Below, piece after piece: positions 16,908 through 25,899 of a DNA stretch of 64,000 bases; position 1 is the stretch's first letter; every line of letters begins with the position of its first letter. The notes below the pieces were generated by a model. It had not been told where the DNA came from. It made no database searches and saw nothing but the letters and a program-made list of their open reading frames with translations. The stretch spans positions 4,614,512 through 4,678,511 of the forward strand of contig NZ_CP071321.1 of NCBI RefSeq assembly GCF_017309585.1, written 5' to 3'. Source of the stretch: Nitrogeniibacter aestuarii (lineage in GTDB: Bacteria; Pseudomonadota; Gammaproteobacteria; Burkholderiales; Rhodocyclaceae). The translations under genes and the position numbers were made by a program.

Positions 16908-18167
16908 TTACCCGCCTTGAAAGCGGTCGTGCCCCCAGGCGATCACCCCTTGCGCCGCCACCCGGCCGCTTGCCAGGCAGGCGGTGAGCAGATAACCGCC
17001 CGTGGGGGCATCCCAGTCGAGCATTTCGCCGGCCACGAAAACCCCGGGACGCGACTTGATCATGAGTGCGGTATCCACCCCGTCCAGTGCAACCCCGCCG
17101 GCGGTGCTGATCGCCTCGTCGATGGGGCGCGGTGAAAGAAAGTGCAGCGGCAGCGCCTTGAGCGTGCGGGCAACCCGCGCGGGGTCGTCCCAGTGTTCGC
17201 GGGCGAGTGCGTCACGCAGCAGATCGGCCTTCAGGCCCTTGAGCCCGATGGTGCGCTGCCAGTGGCCACTCACGCTTCGCTTGCCCCGCGGGGCCGACAG
17301 TCGCGCACCGAGCTGCACTTCAGTCACATCGGGCATCAGATCCATCACCACCCGGCCGTCACCGGCATTGATCGATGCACGCAGCGACGCAGACAAGGCA
17401 TACACCAGCGGCCCCTGCAGACCGTGACGGGTAACCAGGCATTCGCCCCGGCGTGTCCTTGAGTGTCCGTCCGGCGCGGTCACGGTCAGGGCCACGGCCT
17501 TGAGCGGCTCGCCGGCGTGGCGCTCGCGCGTCGAGGCGCTGATGTCCACATGAAAACCGCAGTTGGCCGGCTGCAACGGGGTGACCGGCACCCCGGCGGC
17601 ATCGAGCACCGGCAGCCATCGACCATCGGATCCAAGACGCGACCAGCTCCCACCACCCAGGGCCAGCACCGTGGCCGCCGCCAGGACGTGCCGCTCACCG
17701 TCCGGGGTCTCGAAGCGCAGTGCACCGTTGTCGGTCCAGCCCAGCCAGCGATGGCGCACGTGAACGCGCACCCCCAGCTCACCGAGGCGGCGCAGCCAGG
17801 CGCGGAGCATGGGGGCGGCCTTCATCTGCACCGGAAAGACCTTGCCCGAGCTGCCGGTGAAGGTCTTGATACCGAGCCCTTCGAGCCATCGACACACGGC
17901 GGGCCCGTCCATCACGTCCAGCCAGTGGCCGATCCGCCCGTCCTGCGCATGGTATTGGGCATCGAATTCGGGCCGCGGCATCCGGTGGGTGATGTTGAGC
18001 CCACCGCGACCGGCCATGAGCAACTTGCGTCCGACCGTGGGCATGCGTTCATAGACATCGACCGACAGGCCCGAGGCCGCCAGTGTCTCCGCGGCCATCA
18101 GCCCGGCCGGTCCGCCGCCGATCACGGCGATGGTCGTTTGCTCGGTGCCGGTGCCCTGTCGATCCAT
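16908..18167 (-). CDS. HI0933/BaiN-type NAD(P)/FAD-dependent oxidoreductase
   Basis: This 419-residue flavoprotein has an N-terminal Rossmann motif (IAVIGGGPAGLMAAE) and the family signature MAGRGGLNITH near residue 55. Further family features are GSSGKVFPVQMKAAPMLRAW and the C-terminal GVFVAGEMLDWDAPTGGY. Members of the HI0933 (TIGR03862) family are FAD enzymes with ill-defined substrates, some reducing steroid or bile-acid double bonds. The ATG at 18167 is chosen over an upstream in-frame start because it leads straight into the FAD motif. It is divergent from mscS. Confidence 0.87.
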   Translation of the reverse strand: MDRQGTGTEQTTIAVIGGGPAGLMAAETLAASGLSVDVYERMPTVGRKLLMAGRGGLNITHRMPRPEFDAQYHAQDGRIGHWLDVMDGPAVCRWLEGLGIKTFTGSSGKVFPVQMKAAPMLRAWLRRLGELGVRVHVRHRWLGWTDNGALRFETPDGERHVLAAATVLALGGGSWSRLGSDGRWLPVLDAAGVPVTPLQPANCGFHVDISASTRERHAGEPLKAVALTVTAPDGHSRTRRGECLVTRHGLQGPLVYALSASLRASINAGDGRVVMDLMPDVTEVQLGARLSAPRGKRSVSGHWQRTIGLKGLKADLLRDALAREHWDDPARVARTLKALPLHFLSPRPIDEAISTAGGVALDGVDTALMIKSRPGVFVAGEMLDWDAPTGGYLLTACLASGRVAAQGVIAWGHDRFQGG

Positions 18168-18298
18168 GGTCGGAACCCATTGCCCAAAGCGCGGATCATA
18201 CCCCCCGCGCGCACAAAGTTTAGAATCGTGCTGCATAGCAGCAGAGCCTGCCCATGACGCCGGCCTGCTGATCCGCTCAACCTCAACACGGAGATTTC

Positions 18299-19168
18299 AT
18301 GGACAACGTCCTCAATACCGCAGGAGACTGGGCCATCAACGTCCTGTTCGCCCTGGCCATCTTTTTCATCGGTCGCCAGGTCGCCAAACTGATCATCAAG
18401 GTTTGCCGCCGCGTCCTGTCGCGCTCGCGCATGGACGAAATGCTGGTCAACTTCGTCCTGTCGATTCTCAGCGGTGTTCTGCTGCTGATCGTGATTGTCG
18501 CGGCCCTCGACCGACTGGGTGTGGACACCACCTCCCTGGTCGCTCTCATCGGTGCCGCCGGCCTGGCCATCGGCCTGTCGCTGCAGGATTCGCTCAAGAA
18601 TTTCGCCGCCGGCGTGATGCTGATCGTCTTCCGGCCGTTCAAGGCCGGCGATTTCGTCGAGGCCGCAGGCACGTCGGGCGTGGTCGAAACCATCAGCATC
18701 TTCAGTTCCACCTTCCGCACCCCGGACAACCGCTCGATCATCATCCCCAACGGCGCGATCTATTCCGATGTGATCACCAACTACTCGGCCCGTGACACCC
18801 GCCGGATCGATCTGGTGATCGGCATCAGCTACGACGACGACATCCGCAAGGCCAAGGAAGTGGCCGAGGCGGTGATCAAGGGCGACGAGCGCGTGCTCGA
18901 AGACCCGGCCCCGTTCATCGGCGTGGCCGATCTGGGCGCCAGCAGCGTGGATCTGCACATCCGCCCGTGGGTGAAGTCCTCCGACTACTTCGCCACCATG
19001 TGCGACCTGAAGGAGAAGATCAAGGTCGCGTACGACGACAACGGCATCTCCATTCCCTACCCGCAGACCGATCTGCATGTGCATCAGGTCTCGGACAAGA
19101 CCGGCGACGCCAAGCCGTTCGTGGTCGCCAGGAAGGCCGAAGACCGGGAAGAGGGCGGCGACGACTGA
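18299..19168 (+). CDS. mscS: Small-conductance mechanosensitive channel MscS
   Basis: The 289-residue inner-membrane channel opens on hypo-osmotic shock. Three hydrophobic segments are followed by the pore helix TM3 (GAAGLAIGLSLQDSLKNFAAGVMLI, residues about 82–106), the beta domain FRPFKAGDFVE and the IPNGAIYSDVITNYS signature. Length and order match E. coli MscS. The gene has its own promoter region of about 130 bases shared with the divergent flavoprotein gene, and is closed by a strong intrinsic terminator. Confidence 0.94.
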   Translation: MDNVLNTAGDWAINVLFALAIFFIGRQVAKLIIKVCRRVLSRSRMDEMLVNFVLSILSGVLLLIVIVAALDRLGVDTTSLVALIGAAGLAIGLSLQDSLKNFAAGVMLIVFRPFKAGDFVEAAGTSGVVETISIFSSTFRTPDNRSIIIPNGAIYSDVITNYSARDTRRIDLVIGISYDDDIRKAKEVAEAVIKGDERVLEDPAPFIGVADLGASSVDLHIRPWVKSSDYFATMCDLKEKIKVAYDDNGISIPYPQTDLHVHQVSDKTGDAKPFVVARKAEDREEGGDD

Positions 19169-19188
19169 TCCCCCTCAAGGCAACGAAA

Positions 19189-19213
19189 AGGCCACCTGCG
19201 GGTGGCCTTTTTC
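19189..19213 (+). terminator. Intrinsic terminator of mscS
   Basis: AGGCCACC and GGTGGCCT form an eight-base-pair stem around a TGCG loop, followed by TTTTT. It lies about 20 bases past the mscS stop. Confidence 0.85.
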
Positions 19214-19335
19214 ATGTCCGTCCGTTGGCAAAGGTTAGCCCGGGTAAGAACAGGTAAAAACGCTCGCGAGCCCGATTTGACCGGGCTTAAGCTCTGGTCA
19301 TCACCGATTTGTCATCCCGATTCACGGCCACCACA

Positions 19336-19830
19336 ATGAAACTCGATCGCGAATGGATTACCCCCGTCACTGCCGGCGCCTTCGTGCTGCTGGGCGTCAC
19401 CGGCGTCCTCATGTTCTTTCATCTCGACACCGGTCTGAACAAGCTCGCCCACGAATGGCTCGGGTGGGTGCTGCTGGCCGCCGTTGCGCTGCATCTGACA
19501 CTCAATTTCAAGGGGCTCAAGCGGCAGCTGTCCCAGCCCCGCGGCCAGATCCTGGCAGGGCTGTTTGTCCTCGTGCTGGGGTTGAGCTTTCTCCCCCTCG
19601 GCGGTAACGCCCCGGGCGGAAAGGCAGCCTTCATGGCCACCGCCGGTGCCCTGGCGGACGCCCCCATCGGCGTGCTGGCGCAGGTGGCCAGAGTGGACGA
19701 AGCAACCCTGAGCAAGCGCTTTGACGCGGCCGGTCACCCCCTGGGCGATGCAACCACGGTGCACGAACTGATCGGCGCCGACCCCGGCACCCAGGCCGCC
19801 TTGCTGGCGCAGGTGCTGCGTCAGCGGTAA
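19336..19830 (+). CDS. DUF4405-type cytochrome b-like membrane protein
   Basis: This 164-residue protein has three hydrophobic segments in its first 95 residues and histidines (FFHLDTGLNKLAHEW, ALHLTLNF) placed as in DUF4405/cytochrome-b561-like proteins, so it may bind haem. The C-terminal 70 residues are soluble. They include ATLSKRFDAAGHPLGDATTVHELI, which resembles a small DUF4405-associated tail. The ATG at 19336 is used rather than 19309 since homologous sequence begins there. No partner redox gene is adjacent. Confidence 0.7.
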   Translation: MKLDREWITPVTAGAFVLLGVTGVLMFFHLDTGLNKLAHEWLGWVLLAAVALHLTLNFKGLKRQLSQPRGQILAGLFVLVLGLSFLPLGGNAPGGKAAFMATAGALADAPIGVLAQVARVDEATLSKRFDAAGHPLGDATTVHELIGADPGTQAALLAQVLRQR

Positions 19831-19831
19831 C

Positions 19832-20203
19832 TCAGTCGCCCGGACGCGGCTGGACGATCTGCCACAGGACACCGGCCGGATCGGTGAGGGTGAACATGCC
19901 CTCACCGTCCTGCCATATCACCCGCCCGAGCTTCACGTCGTACACGTCGTTGAGTCGCTGATCGTGTGCATGACGCCACCAGCGCTCCACGTCGTCGACC
20001 TCCAGTCGCATGACGGTGTTCTCGGCCACCACTGCCATGTAGTCGTGATGGAGGATGAAGGCCACGTCACCACAGGCGTATTCGGCCTTCTCCGGCGTCG
20101 ACCAGCGGCAGGCAAAGCCCAGGTCGAGGTAGAAACGCCCGGAGCGACCCATGTGGATGGCGGGCAGCCAGGGCTTGAGGGTGAGGGCCCCGGGCACACT
20201 CAC
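19832..20203 (-). CDS. VOC/glyoxalase-fold protein
   Basis: The 123-residue protein of the vicinal oxygen chelate superfamily resembles bleomycin-resistance/glyoxalase-like proteins. A first beta-alpha module (LKPWLPAIHMGRSGRFYLDLGF) and a second with VDDVERWWRHAHD and the metal-side FTLTDPAGVLWQIVQ are visible. A GTG start at 20203 is proposed because it overlaps the yaiI stop as GTGA. The frame remains open further upstream. The function cannot be assigned beyond the fold. Confidence 0.75.
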   Translation of the reverse strand: MSVPGALTLKPWLPAIHMGRSGRFYLDLGFACRWSTPEKAEYACGDVAFILHHDYMAVVAENTVMRLEVDDVERWWRHAHDQRLNDVYDVKLGRVIWQDGEGMFTLTDPAGVLWQIVQPRPGD

Positions 20204-20676
20204 GGCGTGCGCCCGGTGTTTGCCGGGGGTTTCGGCCGCCGGGCCAGGCATTGATCGAGTTGACGCGCGAACTCGGCCACATCCGCCTTGGACAGGGGCG
20301 GGGGGCCGCCGCTGACCTGACCGGTGTCACGCATCTGCATCATGAAATCACGCATGGCCAGCGCTTCGCGCACATTCTCGCGGGTGTAGCGCTGCCCGCG
20401 CGAATCGAGCGCAATGCCGCCGCGCTCGACCACGTCCGCCGCCAGCGGAATGTCCGAGGTGATGACCAGGTCCCCTTCGCTCACACGCTCGGCGATGTAA
20501 TTGTCGGCGACGTCGAAGCCGGAGGGCACCTGCACTGAGCTCACCCATTTCGAGGGCGGCATGCGGATGTACTGGTTGGCCACCAGGGTCGCGTGCACCT
20601 GTACGCGCTCCGCGGCACGGAAGATGATGGTCCGTATGGTGACCGGACAGGCGTCGGCATCGATCCAGATCTGCAT
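20200..20676 (-). CDS. YaiI/YqxD family protein (DUF188)
   Basis: This 158-residue DUF188 protein has the opening MQIWIDADACPV and the acidic DNYIAERVSEGDLVITSDIPLA stretch that suggest a PIN-like, metal-dependent nuclease fold. The biochemical role is unproven. The start at 20676 is selected because the conserved sequence begins there; the frame runs 16 codons further upstream. Its stop overlaps the downstream VOC gene start, so the two are probably one transcript. Confidence 0.87.
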   Translation of the reverse strand: MQIWIDADACPVTIRTIIFRAAERVQVHATLVANQYIRMPPSKWVSSVQVPSGFDVADNYIAERVSEGDLVITSDIPLAADVVERGGIALDSRGQRYTRENVREALAMRDFMMQMRDTGQVSGGPPPLSKADVAEFARQLDQCLARRPKPPANTGRTP

Positions 20677-20906
20677 GCCCTGAATATAGGGGTTTTTCAC
20701 CGATCCGTGCGAACGATGCCGCAATCTCTTTTTGCAGCATCCCGGCGGCGCGTGTGCTATTTCTCTGGGTGACGGGAAAAATTCGGCGGAATCAATTGCG
20801 CTTCACCGTGTCACACACCCGTAGCAAGATGTTCGAGCCCCAGCGTGCTGCACCGGTTTGGCCTCTGGCGGCGTAAATAACAGACAGACACCCAGGAGGT
20901 CTCTTC

Positions 20907-21479
20907 ATGAAGAAACGTATTCTCGCCATCGCCTTTGCTTCGACCCTGGTTGCAGCCGGCTGCCAGACGACCGAAACCCAGAACAAGACCATTGGCGCAG
21001 TAGGCGGCGCAGTGCTTGGCGGCGTCATCGGTAATCAGGTCGGCGGTACCCGCAGTACCGTGGTCGGTGCCGCGCTGGGGGGTGCCTTCGGCTATCTGGT
21101 CGGCTCCAAGGTGGGCGTGACCGAGCAGCCCGACGGCTCGGTGAAACTCGATATTCCGGGTGCCGTGCTGTTCCAGACCAACAGCGCCCAGCTGAACCCG
21201 AACTTCCAGAGCACCCTGAACCAGATCGCGGGCACGCTGCAGGAGCACCCCAACGCCACCGTAAATGTGGTCGGTCACACCGACAGCACCGGCTCCGACA
21301 GCTACAACATGAAGCTCTCGCAGGATCGTGCCCTGTCGGTCACCAACTACCTGGCCATGCAGGGCGTGGCCCCGGCGCGCATGACCGCCACCGGCCAGGG
21401 CGAGACCATGCCGGTGGCCGACAACGGAACGGCTGAAGGCCGTGCTCAGAACCGTCGCGTGGAGATGTACGTGCGCTGA
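20907..21479 (+). CDS. OmpA-family lipoprotein with glycine zipper (YiaD-like)
   Basis: The 190-residue outer-membrane lipoprotein has a signal peptide ending in the lipobox LVAAGC. Residues 28–72 are a glycine-zipper membrane segment (GAVGGAVLGGVIGNQVGG and repeats). Residues 80–190 form an OmpA C-terminal peptidoglycan-binding domain, with NVVGHTDSTGSD, a conserved LSQDRA and RRVEMYV at the end. A strong CCAGGAGG ribosome binding site precedes the ATG. It probably anchors the outer membrane to the cell wall. Confidence 0.9.
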   Translation: MKKRILAIAFASTLVAAGCQTTETQNKTIGAVGGAVLGGVIGNQVGGTRSTVVGAALGGAFGYLVGSKVGVTEQPDGSVKLDIPGAVLFQTNSAQLNPNFQSTLNQIAGTLQEHPNATVNVVGHTDSTGSDSYNMKLSQDRALSVTNYLAMQGVAPARMTATGQGETMPVADNGTAEGRAQNRRVEMYVR

Positions 21480-21507
21480 AGTTGCCATCGCGTCGCGAAC
21501 ATCCGGG

Positions 21508-21536
21508 AACAGGCCCTGAACGGGCCTGTTTTTTTA
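21508..21536 (+). terminator. Intrinsic terminator of the OmpA-type lipoprotein gene
   Basis: ACAGGCCC pairs with GGGCCTGT around a short TGAAC loop and is followed by a run of seven T. It lies about 30 bases after the stop. Confidence 0.85.
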
Positions 21537-21593
21537 TGCTCAAGCTTTCGCATGACCCGTCGTTGTCAGAGTGGACAACTCGGGGAGAACTCC

Positions 21594-22112
21594 ATGAAAA
21601 GAGCCATCACACCGACCCAGGTCGAGCGGGTGATGCGCGATGACGACTTCATCGTCTCAAAGACCAGCCCCAAGGGCATCATTACCTACGGAAATCCGAT
21701 CTTCGTCGAATTTTCGGGCTACACGGAAGAAGAACTGCTCGGTTCCCAGCACAACATCATCCGTCATCCCGACATGCCCCGTTCCGCCTTCAAGCTGGCC
21801 TGGGACACCATCGCTGCAGGCAAGGAGTTCTTTGCCTACGTCAAGAACATGTCCAAGGACGGCGGCTACTACTGGGTCTTTGCCCACATCACGCCCGACT
21901 TTGACGCCAACGGTCAGATCCTGGGCTACACCTCGGTGCGCCGCTGCCCCAAGCGGCCGGCGATCGAGATCATCTCATCCGTCTATGCCTCCATGCTGGC
22001 CGCCGAAAAGGCCGCCGGGGCCCGCGACGCCATCGCTGCCGGCACCGATGTACTGCTGTCGGTCCTCAACGACAAGGGAATGAGCTATGAAGAACTCATC
22101 TTCGCCCTTTGA
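21594..22112 (+). CDS. PAS-domain sensor protein (Aer-type PAS)
   Basis: The 172-residue soluble protein is essentially one PAS domain close to that of the aerotaxis receptor Aer. It carries DDDFIVSKTSPKGIITYGNP, the NIIRHPDMP motif, KNMSKDGGYYWVFAHITP and GYTSVRRCP. In Aer this fold binds FAD and reports redox state. Here it has no HAMP or signalling domain of its own. Its last 26 bases overlap the start of the chemoreceptor gene, so the two probably act together. The ATG at 21594 is chosen for its GGGGAGAA ribosome binding site. Confidence 0.85.
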   Translation: MKRAITPTQVERVMRDDDFIVSKTSPKGIITYGNPIFVEFSGYTEEELLGSQHNIIRHPDMPRSAFKLAWDTIAAGKEFFAYVKNMSKDGGYYWVFAHITPDFDANGQILGYTSVRRCPKRPAIEIISSVYASMLAAEKAAGARDAIAAGTDVLLSVLNDKGMSYEELIFAL

Positions 22113-23373
22113 CCGCCGGTGGGCGGTGCTCGCCCTGATCGCTGCAGGCGCCGGGGCGAGCTTCTGGGCGGCCTGGGCAGGCGCGCTCGTGCTGGGTCTG
22201 GCCGCCGCATTGCTGATGTGGCCGAGCGGTCGTTCGAATCAGGAGCTGGACCAACTCGATGCCCTGCTCCATGAGGTCGGCCGCGGGCATCTGACCGATC
22301 GTCTGCCGCACGAGTTCTCCGACGCCACGCTCGAATCCATGCGCATCAACCTCAACTCGGCGCTCGACCAGACCGAAACCGCGTTTCGCGAGATGCTCGG
22401 CGGCATGGAAGGCACGGCCAAGAGTCGTCCGTGGCGCCGGCTGCAGACCTCGGGCCTGCACGGCATCTTTGCCCGCGTGCTCGACCAGATGCAGCACATG
22501 CTCGACGAGTTGCACACCGCCCAGGTGGCGGTGGCGCGCGAAGCCCTGCTGTCGCGTATCTTCATGCGCTCGGAACGAGGCCTGTCGATGGCCATTCATC
22601 ACGTCAGTTCTTCACTCGACAGCGTCTGCCAGCAAGCCACGGATTCCGGGCAGCTAGCCAACACCTTTTCGAGCTCGGCCATGAGCATGTCCCAGGCCGC
22701 CGAACGCATGTCGGCCGCGCTCGGTCAGGCGGAAACCTCGGCCAATCAGAGCAGCGGTGCCATGGCCGACCTGGCCACCAAGGCAGACGCCATCCGCAAC
22801 CTCACCGGCACCATCGACAACATTGCCAAGCAAACCAACCTGCTGGCCCTCAATGCCTCCATCGAGGCGGCACGGGCTGGTGAAGCCGGGCGGGGTTTCG
22901 CGGTGGTGGCGGACGAAGTGCGCCAGCTGGCCGATGAATCACAACGTTCGGCCGAGGAGATCGCCAGTGCCATCACCGCCATGGCCCAGTCGATGAAGTC
23001 GGCGATCGAACAGACCTCGGTGCTCACCAGTTCGGTGTCGGAAGCCCGCCAGACCGCCAACGAGTTTGGTCAGGACCTGGCAGAAGCGGCTTCCTCGGCC
23101 CGTCAGGTGGGCGACATGGCCACCGATATCGTCACGGGTGCCCACACCATGGAAACGTCCATGAACGTCGTGGCGACGGCTCAGAAGGCGCGCTCGGACG
23201 CCAACCTGATCATCAATGGCGACCCGGTGGACGTGAGCACGCTCAGCGAGATGGAGCAGGAAGCCGCCCGTATTGCCGCCAACCGCCGCTGGATCAACGA
23301 TGACGGCGACCGCAAGCATCTGGTGGATATCTACGAACACCTGTTCGCCAACCTGGAAGAACAGATGCGCTGA
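22087..23373 (+). CDS. Methyl-accepting chemotaxis protein without periplasmic domain
   Basis: This is a 428-residue chemoreceptor. Two adjacent hydrophobic segments (about 11–45) make a membrane hairpin with no periplasmic sensing domain. A HAMP-like linker follows. The signalling hairpin tip is conserved (IDNIAKQTNLLALNASIEAARAGE, then GRGFAVVADEVRQLAD). It lacks a ligand domain, and its start overlaps the PAS gene by 26 bases. It therefore looks like the membrane and signalling half of a split Aer-type aerotaxis receptor. Confidence 0.88.
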   Translation: MKNSSSPFDRRWAVLALIAAGAGASFWAAWAGALVLGLAAALLMWPSGRSNQELDQLDALLHEVGRGHLTDRLPHEFSDATLESMRINLNSALDQTETAFREMLGGMEGTAKSRPWRRLQTSGLHGIFARVLDQMQHMLDELHTAQVAVAREALLSRIFMRSERGLSMAIHHVSSSLDSVCQQATDSGQLANTFSSSAMSMSQAAERMSAALGQAETSANQSSGAMADLATKADAIRNLTGTIDNIAKQTNLLALNASIEAARAGEAGRGFAVVADEVRQLADESQRSAEEIASAITAMAQSMKSAIEQTSVLTSSVSEARQTANEFGQDLAEAASSARQVGDMATDIVTGAHTMETSMNVVATAQKARSDANLIINGDPVDVSTLSEMEQEAARIAANRRWINDDGDRKHLVDIYEHLFANLEEQMR

Positions 23374-23381
23374 GCGACGCC

Positions 23382-23993
23382 TCAGGTGGCCATGGCCTTG
23401 ATGAGCCGCTGGCCGAGACGGGCCACCCGGTGCCGGGTTGGCCCATCCAGCGCGGTGCCGGGCGGTGCCAGCACCTGACCGCTGATCAGCCGGCCCACCG
23501 GTGTGGCGCCCACGGTGCGGGCAGCGAGCTTCAGTTCGCCCATCGCATGAAACACCCACCGGCCGATCCACGCCGGCGCACTGCACGAGGTGATGAGGAG
23601 CGCCGGTTTCGGCACCACGCCCTGCTTGCGCAGCTTCGGCATCCGTGCACCCCAGGGCCAGATGCCATAGACCGTGAGACGTTCCAGATAGCGCTTGAAG
23701 AGTGCGGTCGCGGTACCGAAATTGGTGGGGGCCGCAAAGATGAAACCATCGGCGCGCTCCATGCGCTCAACCAGCCCATTCATGTCATCGTCGATCACAC
23801 AGGGGGGCGGGTTGATGCCCGGCACCTGGGTGCATTCGCGACAGTTGTGACAGAACTCGATGCTCGTCTCACGCAGCATCACGGTCTCCACACGCAGGCC
23901 GGCGCCGGTCAGCAACCGCGACAACTCGGCGATCACCCGGTCGGTGTGGCCATCGGGGCGATAGGCGCCATTGATAATCATCACGGTCTTCAT
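23382..23993 (-). CDS. NAD(P)H-dependent FMN reductase family protein
   Basis: The 203-residue flavodoxin-like protein has the phosphate-binding opening MIINGAYRPDGHTDRV and the FMN-side APTNFGTATALFKRYLER. An internal cysteine cluster, CHNCRECTQVPGINPPPC, is reminiscent of multimeric flavodoxin/WrbA-like reductases. It is probably a cytoplasmic FMN-dependent reductase of unknown substrate. The start at 23993 (MKTVMIING) is preferred to an upstream in-frame start. It converges on the chemoreceptor gene with eight bases between. Confidence 0.8.
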   Translation of the reverse strand: MKTVMIINGAYRPDGHTDRVIAELSRLLTGAGLRVETVMLRETSIEFCHNCRECTQVPGINPPPCVIDDDMNGLVERMERADGFIFAAPTNFGTATALFKRYLERLTVYGIWPWGARMPKLRKQGVVPKPALLITSCSAPAWIGRWVFHAMGELKLAARTVGATPVGRLISGQVLAPPGTALDGPTRHRVARLGQRLIKAMAT

Positions 23994-24038
23994 ATCGGGC
24001 GGCAATCCCAAATAGGATAATGTCACCTTCAACTTAGA

Positions 24039-24377
24039 TCAGATTGTGCGCTGCATCCAAACCCGAATTGTTACCGCAGCCAACGCCACACCGATAGCGT
24101 CGGCGAGAAAGTCGGCCGGGTCGGCCATGCGGTAGGAAGTCATGCCCTGGGCCAGTTCGATGAGCCCGCCATACGCGAGCAGGCCGGTCATGGTGACCAC
24201 CGGCCGCCCCAGGCGGGAGGCCAGCCCCAGCAGGCCCAGACCGAAGAAGGCCAGGACGTGCTCGACCTTGTCCTGCCAGCTGAACACCATCAAGCCCTCG
24301 GGCACCGGCATCAGCGACAGGACGAAGATCACCACCAAGGCGGTGACAAAGGCGAGGCGAAAGAGCCTCGTGGTCAT
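24039..24377 (-). CDS. VanZ-like small membrane protein
   Basis: This 112-residue protein has three to four hydrophobic helices. It contains the VanZ-type DKVEHVLAFFGLGLLG segment and a later EL-x-Q-x-MTSYRMADPADFLADAIGV, which match the VanZ/phosphotransbutyrylase-like family. The cellular role is unknown in Gram-negative bacteria. It starts two bases after the rdgC stop and is probably co-transcribed. Confidence 0.78.
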   Translation of the reverse strand: MTTRLFRLAFVTALVVIFVLSLMPVPEGLMVFSWQDKVEHVLAFFGLGLLGLASRLGRPVVTMTGLLAYGGLIELAQGMTSYRMADPADFLADAIGVALAAVTIRVWMQRTI

Positions 24378-24379
24378 GT

Positions 24380-25282
24380 TCAGTCGGCCCTGGTCTCGCC
24401 GCCGAGGGCTTCAAGCACCGCCGGAATCAGCCGCTTGAGCTCACCGGCCATGAGGGCGAAGTGGGCGTCGAACAGCTCCTGCGCCGACTCGCCGCTGCCG
24501 TCGGCTTCTTCCTTGACCACATCCAGGAACTGCAGACGTTTGATTTCAGCCTTTTCGGTCAGCAGGAACGAGATGCGATCATCGAAGGTCAGCGCCAGCT
24601 TGGTGGGCAACTTGCCTTCGGTCAGGTGGGTTTTGATTTCGTCCCCATCGAGGGAATGGCGCACATAGCGCACGGCCGCCTTTTCTTCGGTCACGGACTT
24701 GAGTTCGCAGTCCATGTCGATGGTGAAACCGGCCGGCGCATCGCCGCCCGCGAGCCAGTCGCTCATGGCGCTGACCGGGCTGTTCTCGGTACGCACCAGG
24801 GTGAGCGGGAAGGCGTCGAGCGTCTGGCGCAAGGCTTCGAGCACGTCTTCGGCGCGGGTCACGCTGGGCACGTCCACCGCGAACCAGCCGTCCTTCGGAT
24901 CGATCCACGCAAAGACCTTGCGCTTGCGGGTGAAGGCGCGCGGCATCAGCTCACGGGTGACCTCTTCCTTGAGGTCCTTCATCTGCTTGCGGCCGGGCTT
25001 GAAGCCCTGGGTCAGTTCCAGCGCGGCAGCGCGCTCTTCGGTCTCCTGCTTGACCACCGAGGAGGGCAGCAGGCGGTGCTCGCTGCACAGGCAGATCAAC
25101 CACTGGCCGGCCACGCTATGCACCAGTGCGCCGTCGGCCATCGGCGGCACCCAGCCGCGGGACTCCGGATCCTGACTGCCACAGGGCACGAAACGGCGCT
25201 TGGTCAGCTGGTCTTCAAGGTCTTCAATCTTCATCTGCCACGGCGCGGGCAGGCGGTACAGCTGCAGGTTACGAAACCACAT
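24380..25282 (-). CDS. rdgC: Recombination-associated protein RdgC
   Basis: The 300-residue RdgC is a ring-forming DNA-binding protein of the nucleoid that limits RecA activity. The family opening MWFRNLQLYRL, the SRGWVPP segment near residue 44 and a long basic LKEEVTRELMPRAF helix are present. The length matches the 300-residue family norm. A START-like protein gene lies 23 bases upstream on the same strand. Confidence 0.93.
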   Translation of the reverse strand: MWFRNLQLYRLPAPWQMKIEDLEDQLTKRRFVPCGSQDPESRGWVPPMADGALVHSVAGQWLICLCSEHRLLPSSVVKQETEERAAALELTQGFKPGRKQMKDLKEEVTRELMPRAFTRKRKVFAWIDPKDGWFAVDVPSVTRAEDVLEALRQTLDAFPLTLVRTENSPVSAMSDWLAGGDAPAGFTIDMDCELKSVTEEKAAVRYVRHSLDGDEIKTHLTEGKLPTKLALTFDDRISFLLTEKAEIKRLQFLDVVKEEADGSGESAQELFDAHFALMAGELKRLIPAVLEALGGETRAD

Positions 25283-25305
25283 GTGTGCTCTGTCTTGTCT
25301 GTTGC

Positions 25306-25779
25306 TTAGTCGGTCTGGGTGGACTCGGCGATCATGCGGATCACGCGCACCGTGTCCACGTCCGACTGGTGATAGGCCGAGCGGATGAATTCAGCGTACT
25401 TCGCGTCTTCCCCCACGGTCTCGGACAGGCCGGTGCGGTAGGCAAAGCGCAGGAAGATCGCGTGGGTCTCCGGCTCGGGGTGTTCGATGGTGATGGTCAG
25501 CAAGCCGGCCGGATGCTCCTCGTTGGCATGGGATTCGAAGCTGATCCATTGCAGGGGCTCCCAGCGCACCGTGTCATGGATGACGACCTGCCCGAAGTCG
25601 AGCTTGCGGGTGAGAGCGGTTTCCTCGCGGCTGAGGATCTCGCACGCCTCCAGGCCCGGCAGGAAAGGACGCGGGTCTTCTGCGCGACACAACAGACCGA
25701 ACCAGACCTCATCGCGGGTCAGGTTCGGCACCATCGGGTCGGCCAGGTCGTTGATCTCGATCAGGTGTTCAAAATGCAT
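25306..25779 (-). CDS. AtaL-like SRPBCC-fold protein (DUF1857)
   Basis: The 157-residue protein resembles the AtaL/DUF1857 branch of START-like (SRPBCC) proteins. It begins MHFEHLIEIND, has LTRDEVWFGLLCRAEDP early and ends with a long helix near YHQSDVDTVRVIRM. Such folds bind hydrophobic ligands, but the ligand is unknown. It lies upstream of rdgC in the same direction, and rsuA diverges from it. Confidence 0.7.
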   Translation of the reverse strand: MHFEHLIEINDLADPMVPNLTRDEVWFGLLCRAEDPRPFLPGLEACEILSREETALTRKLDFGQVVIHDTVRWEPLQWISFESHANEEHPAGLLTITIEHPEPETHAIFLRFAYRTGLSETVGEDAKYAEFIRSAYHQSDVDTVRVIRMIAESTQTD

Positions 25780-25899
25780 CGGCTTGCTCCTCGGATCGGC
25801 GCTGTCGTCGACAGGTGCGACCCGTCAGGAAGGGCGGAAGTTTAGCGCAAAGCGACGACGCTTCACGACAGTGCTTTGCTTTCAGTTACGATCACAGAC

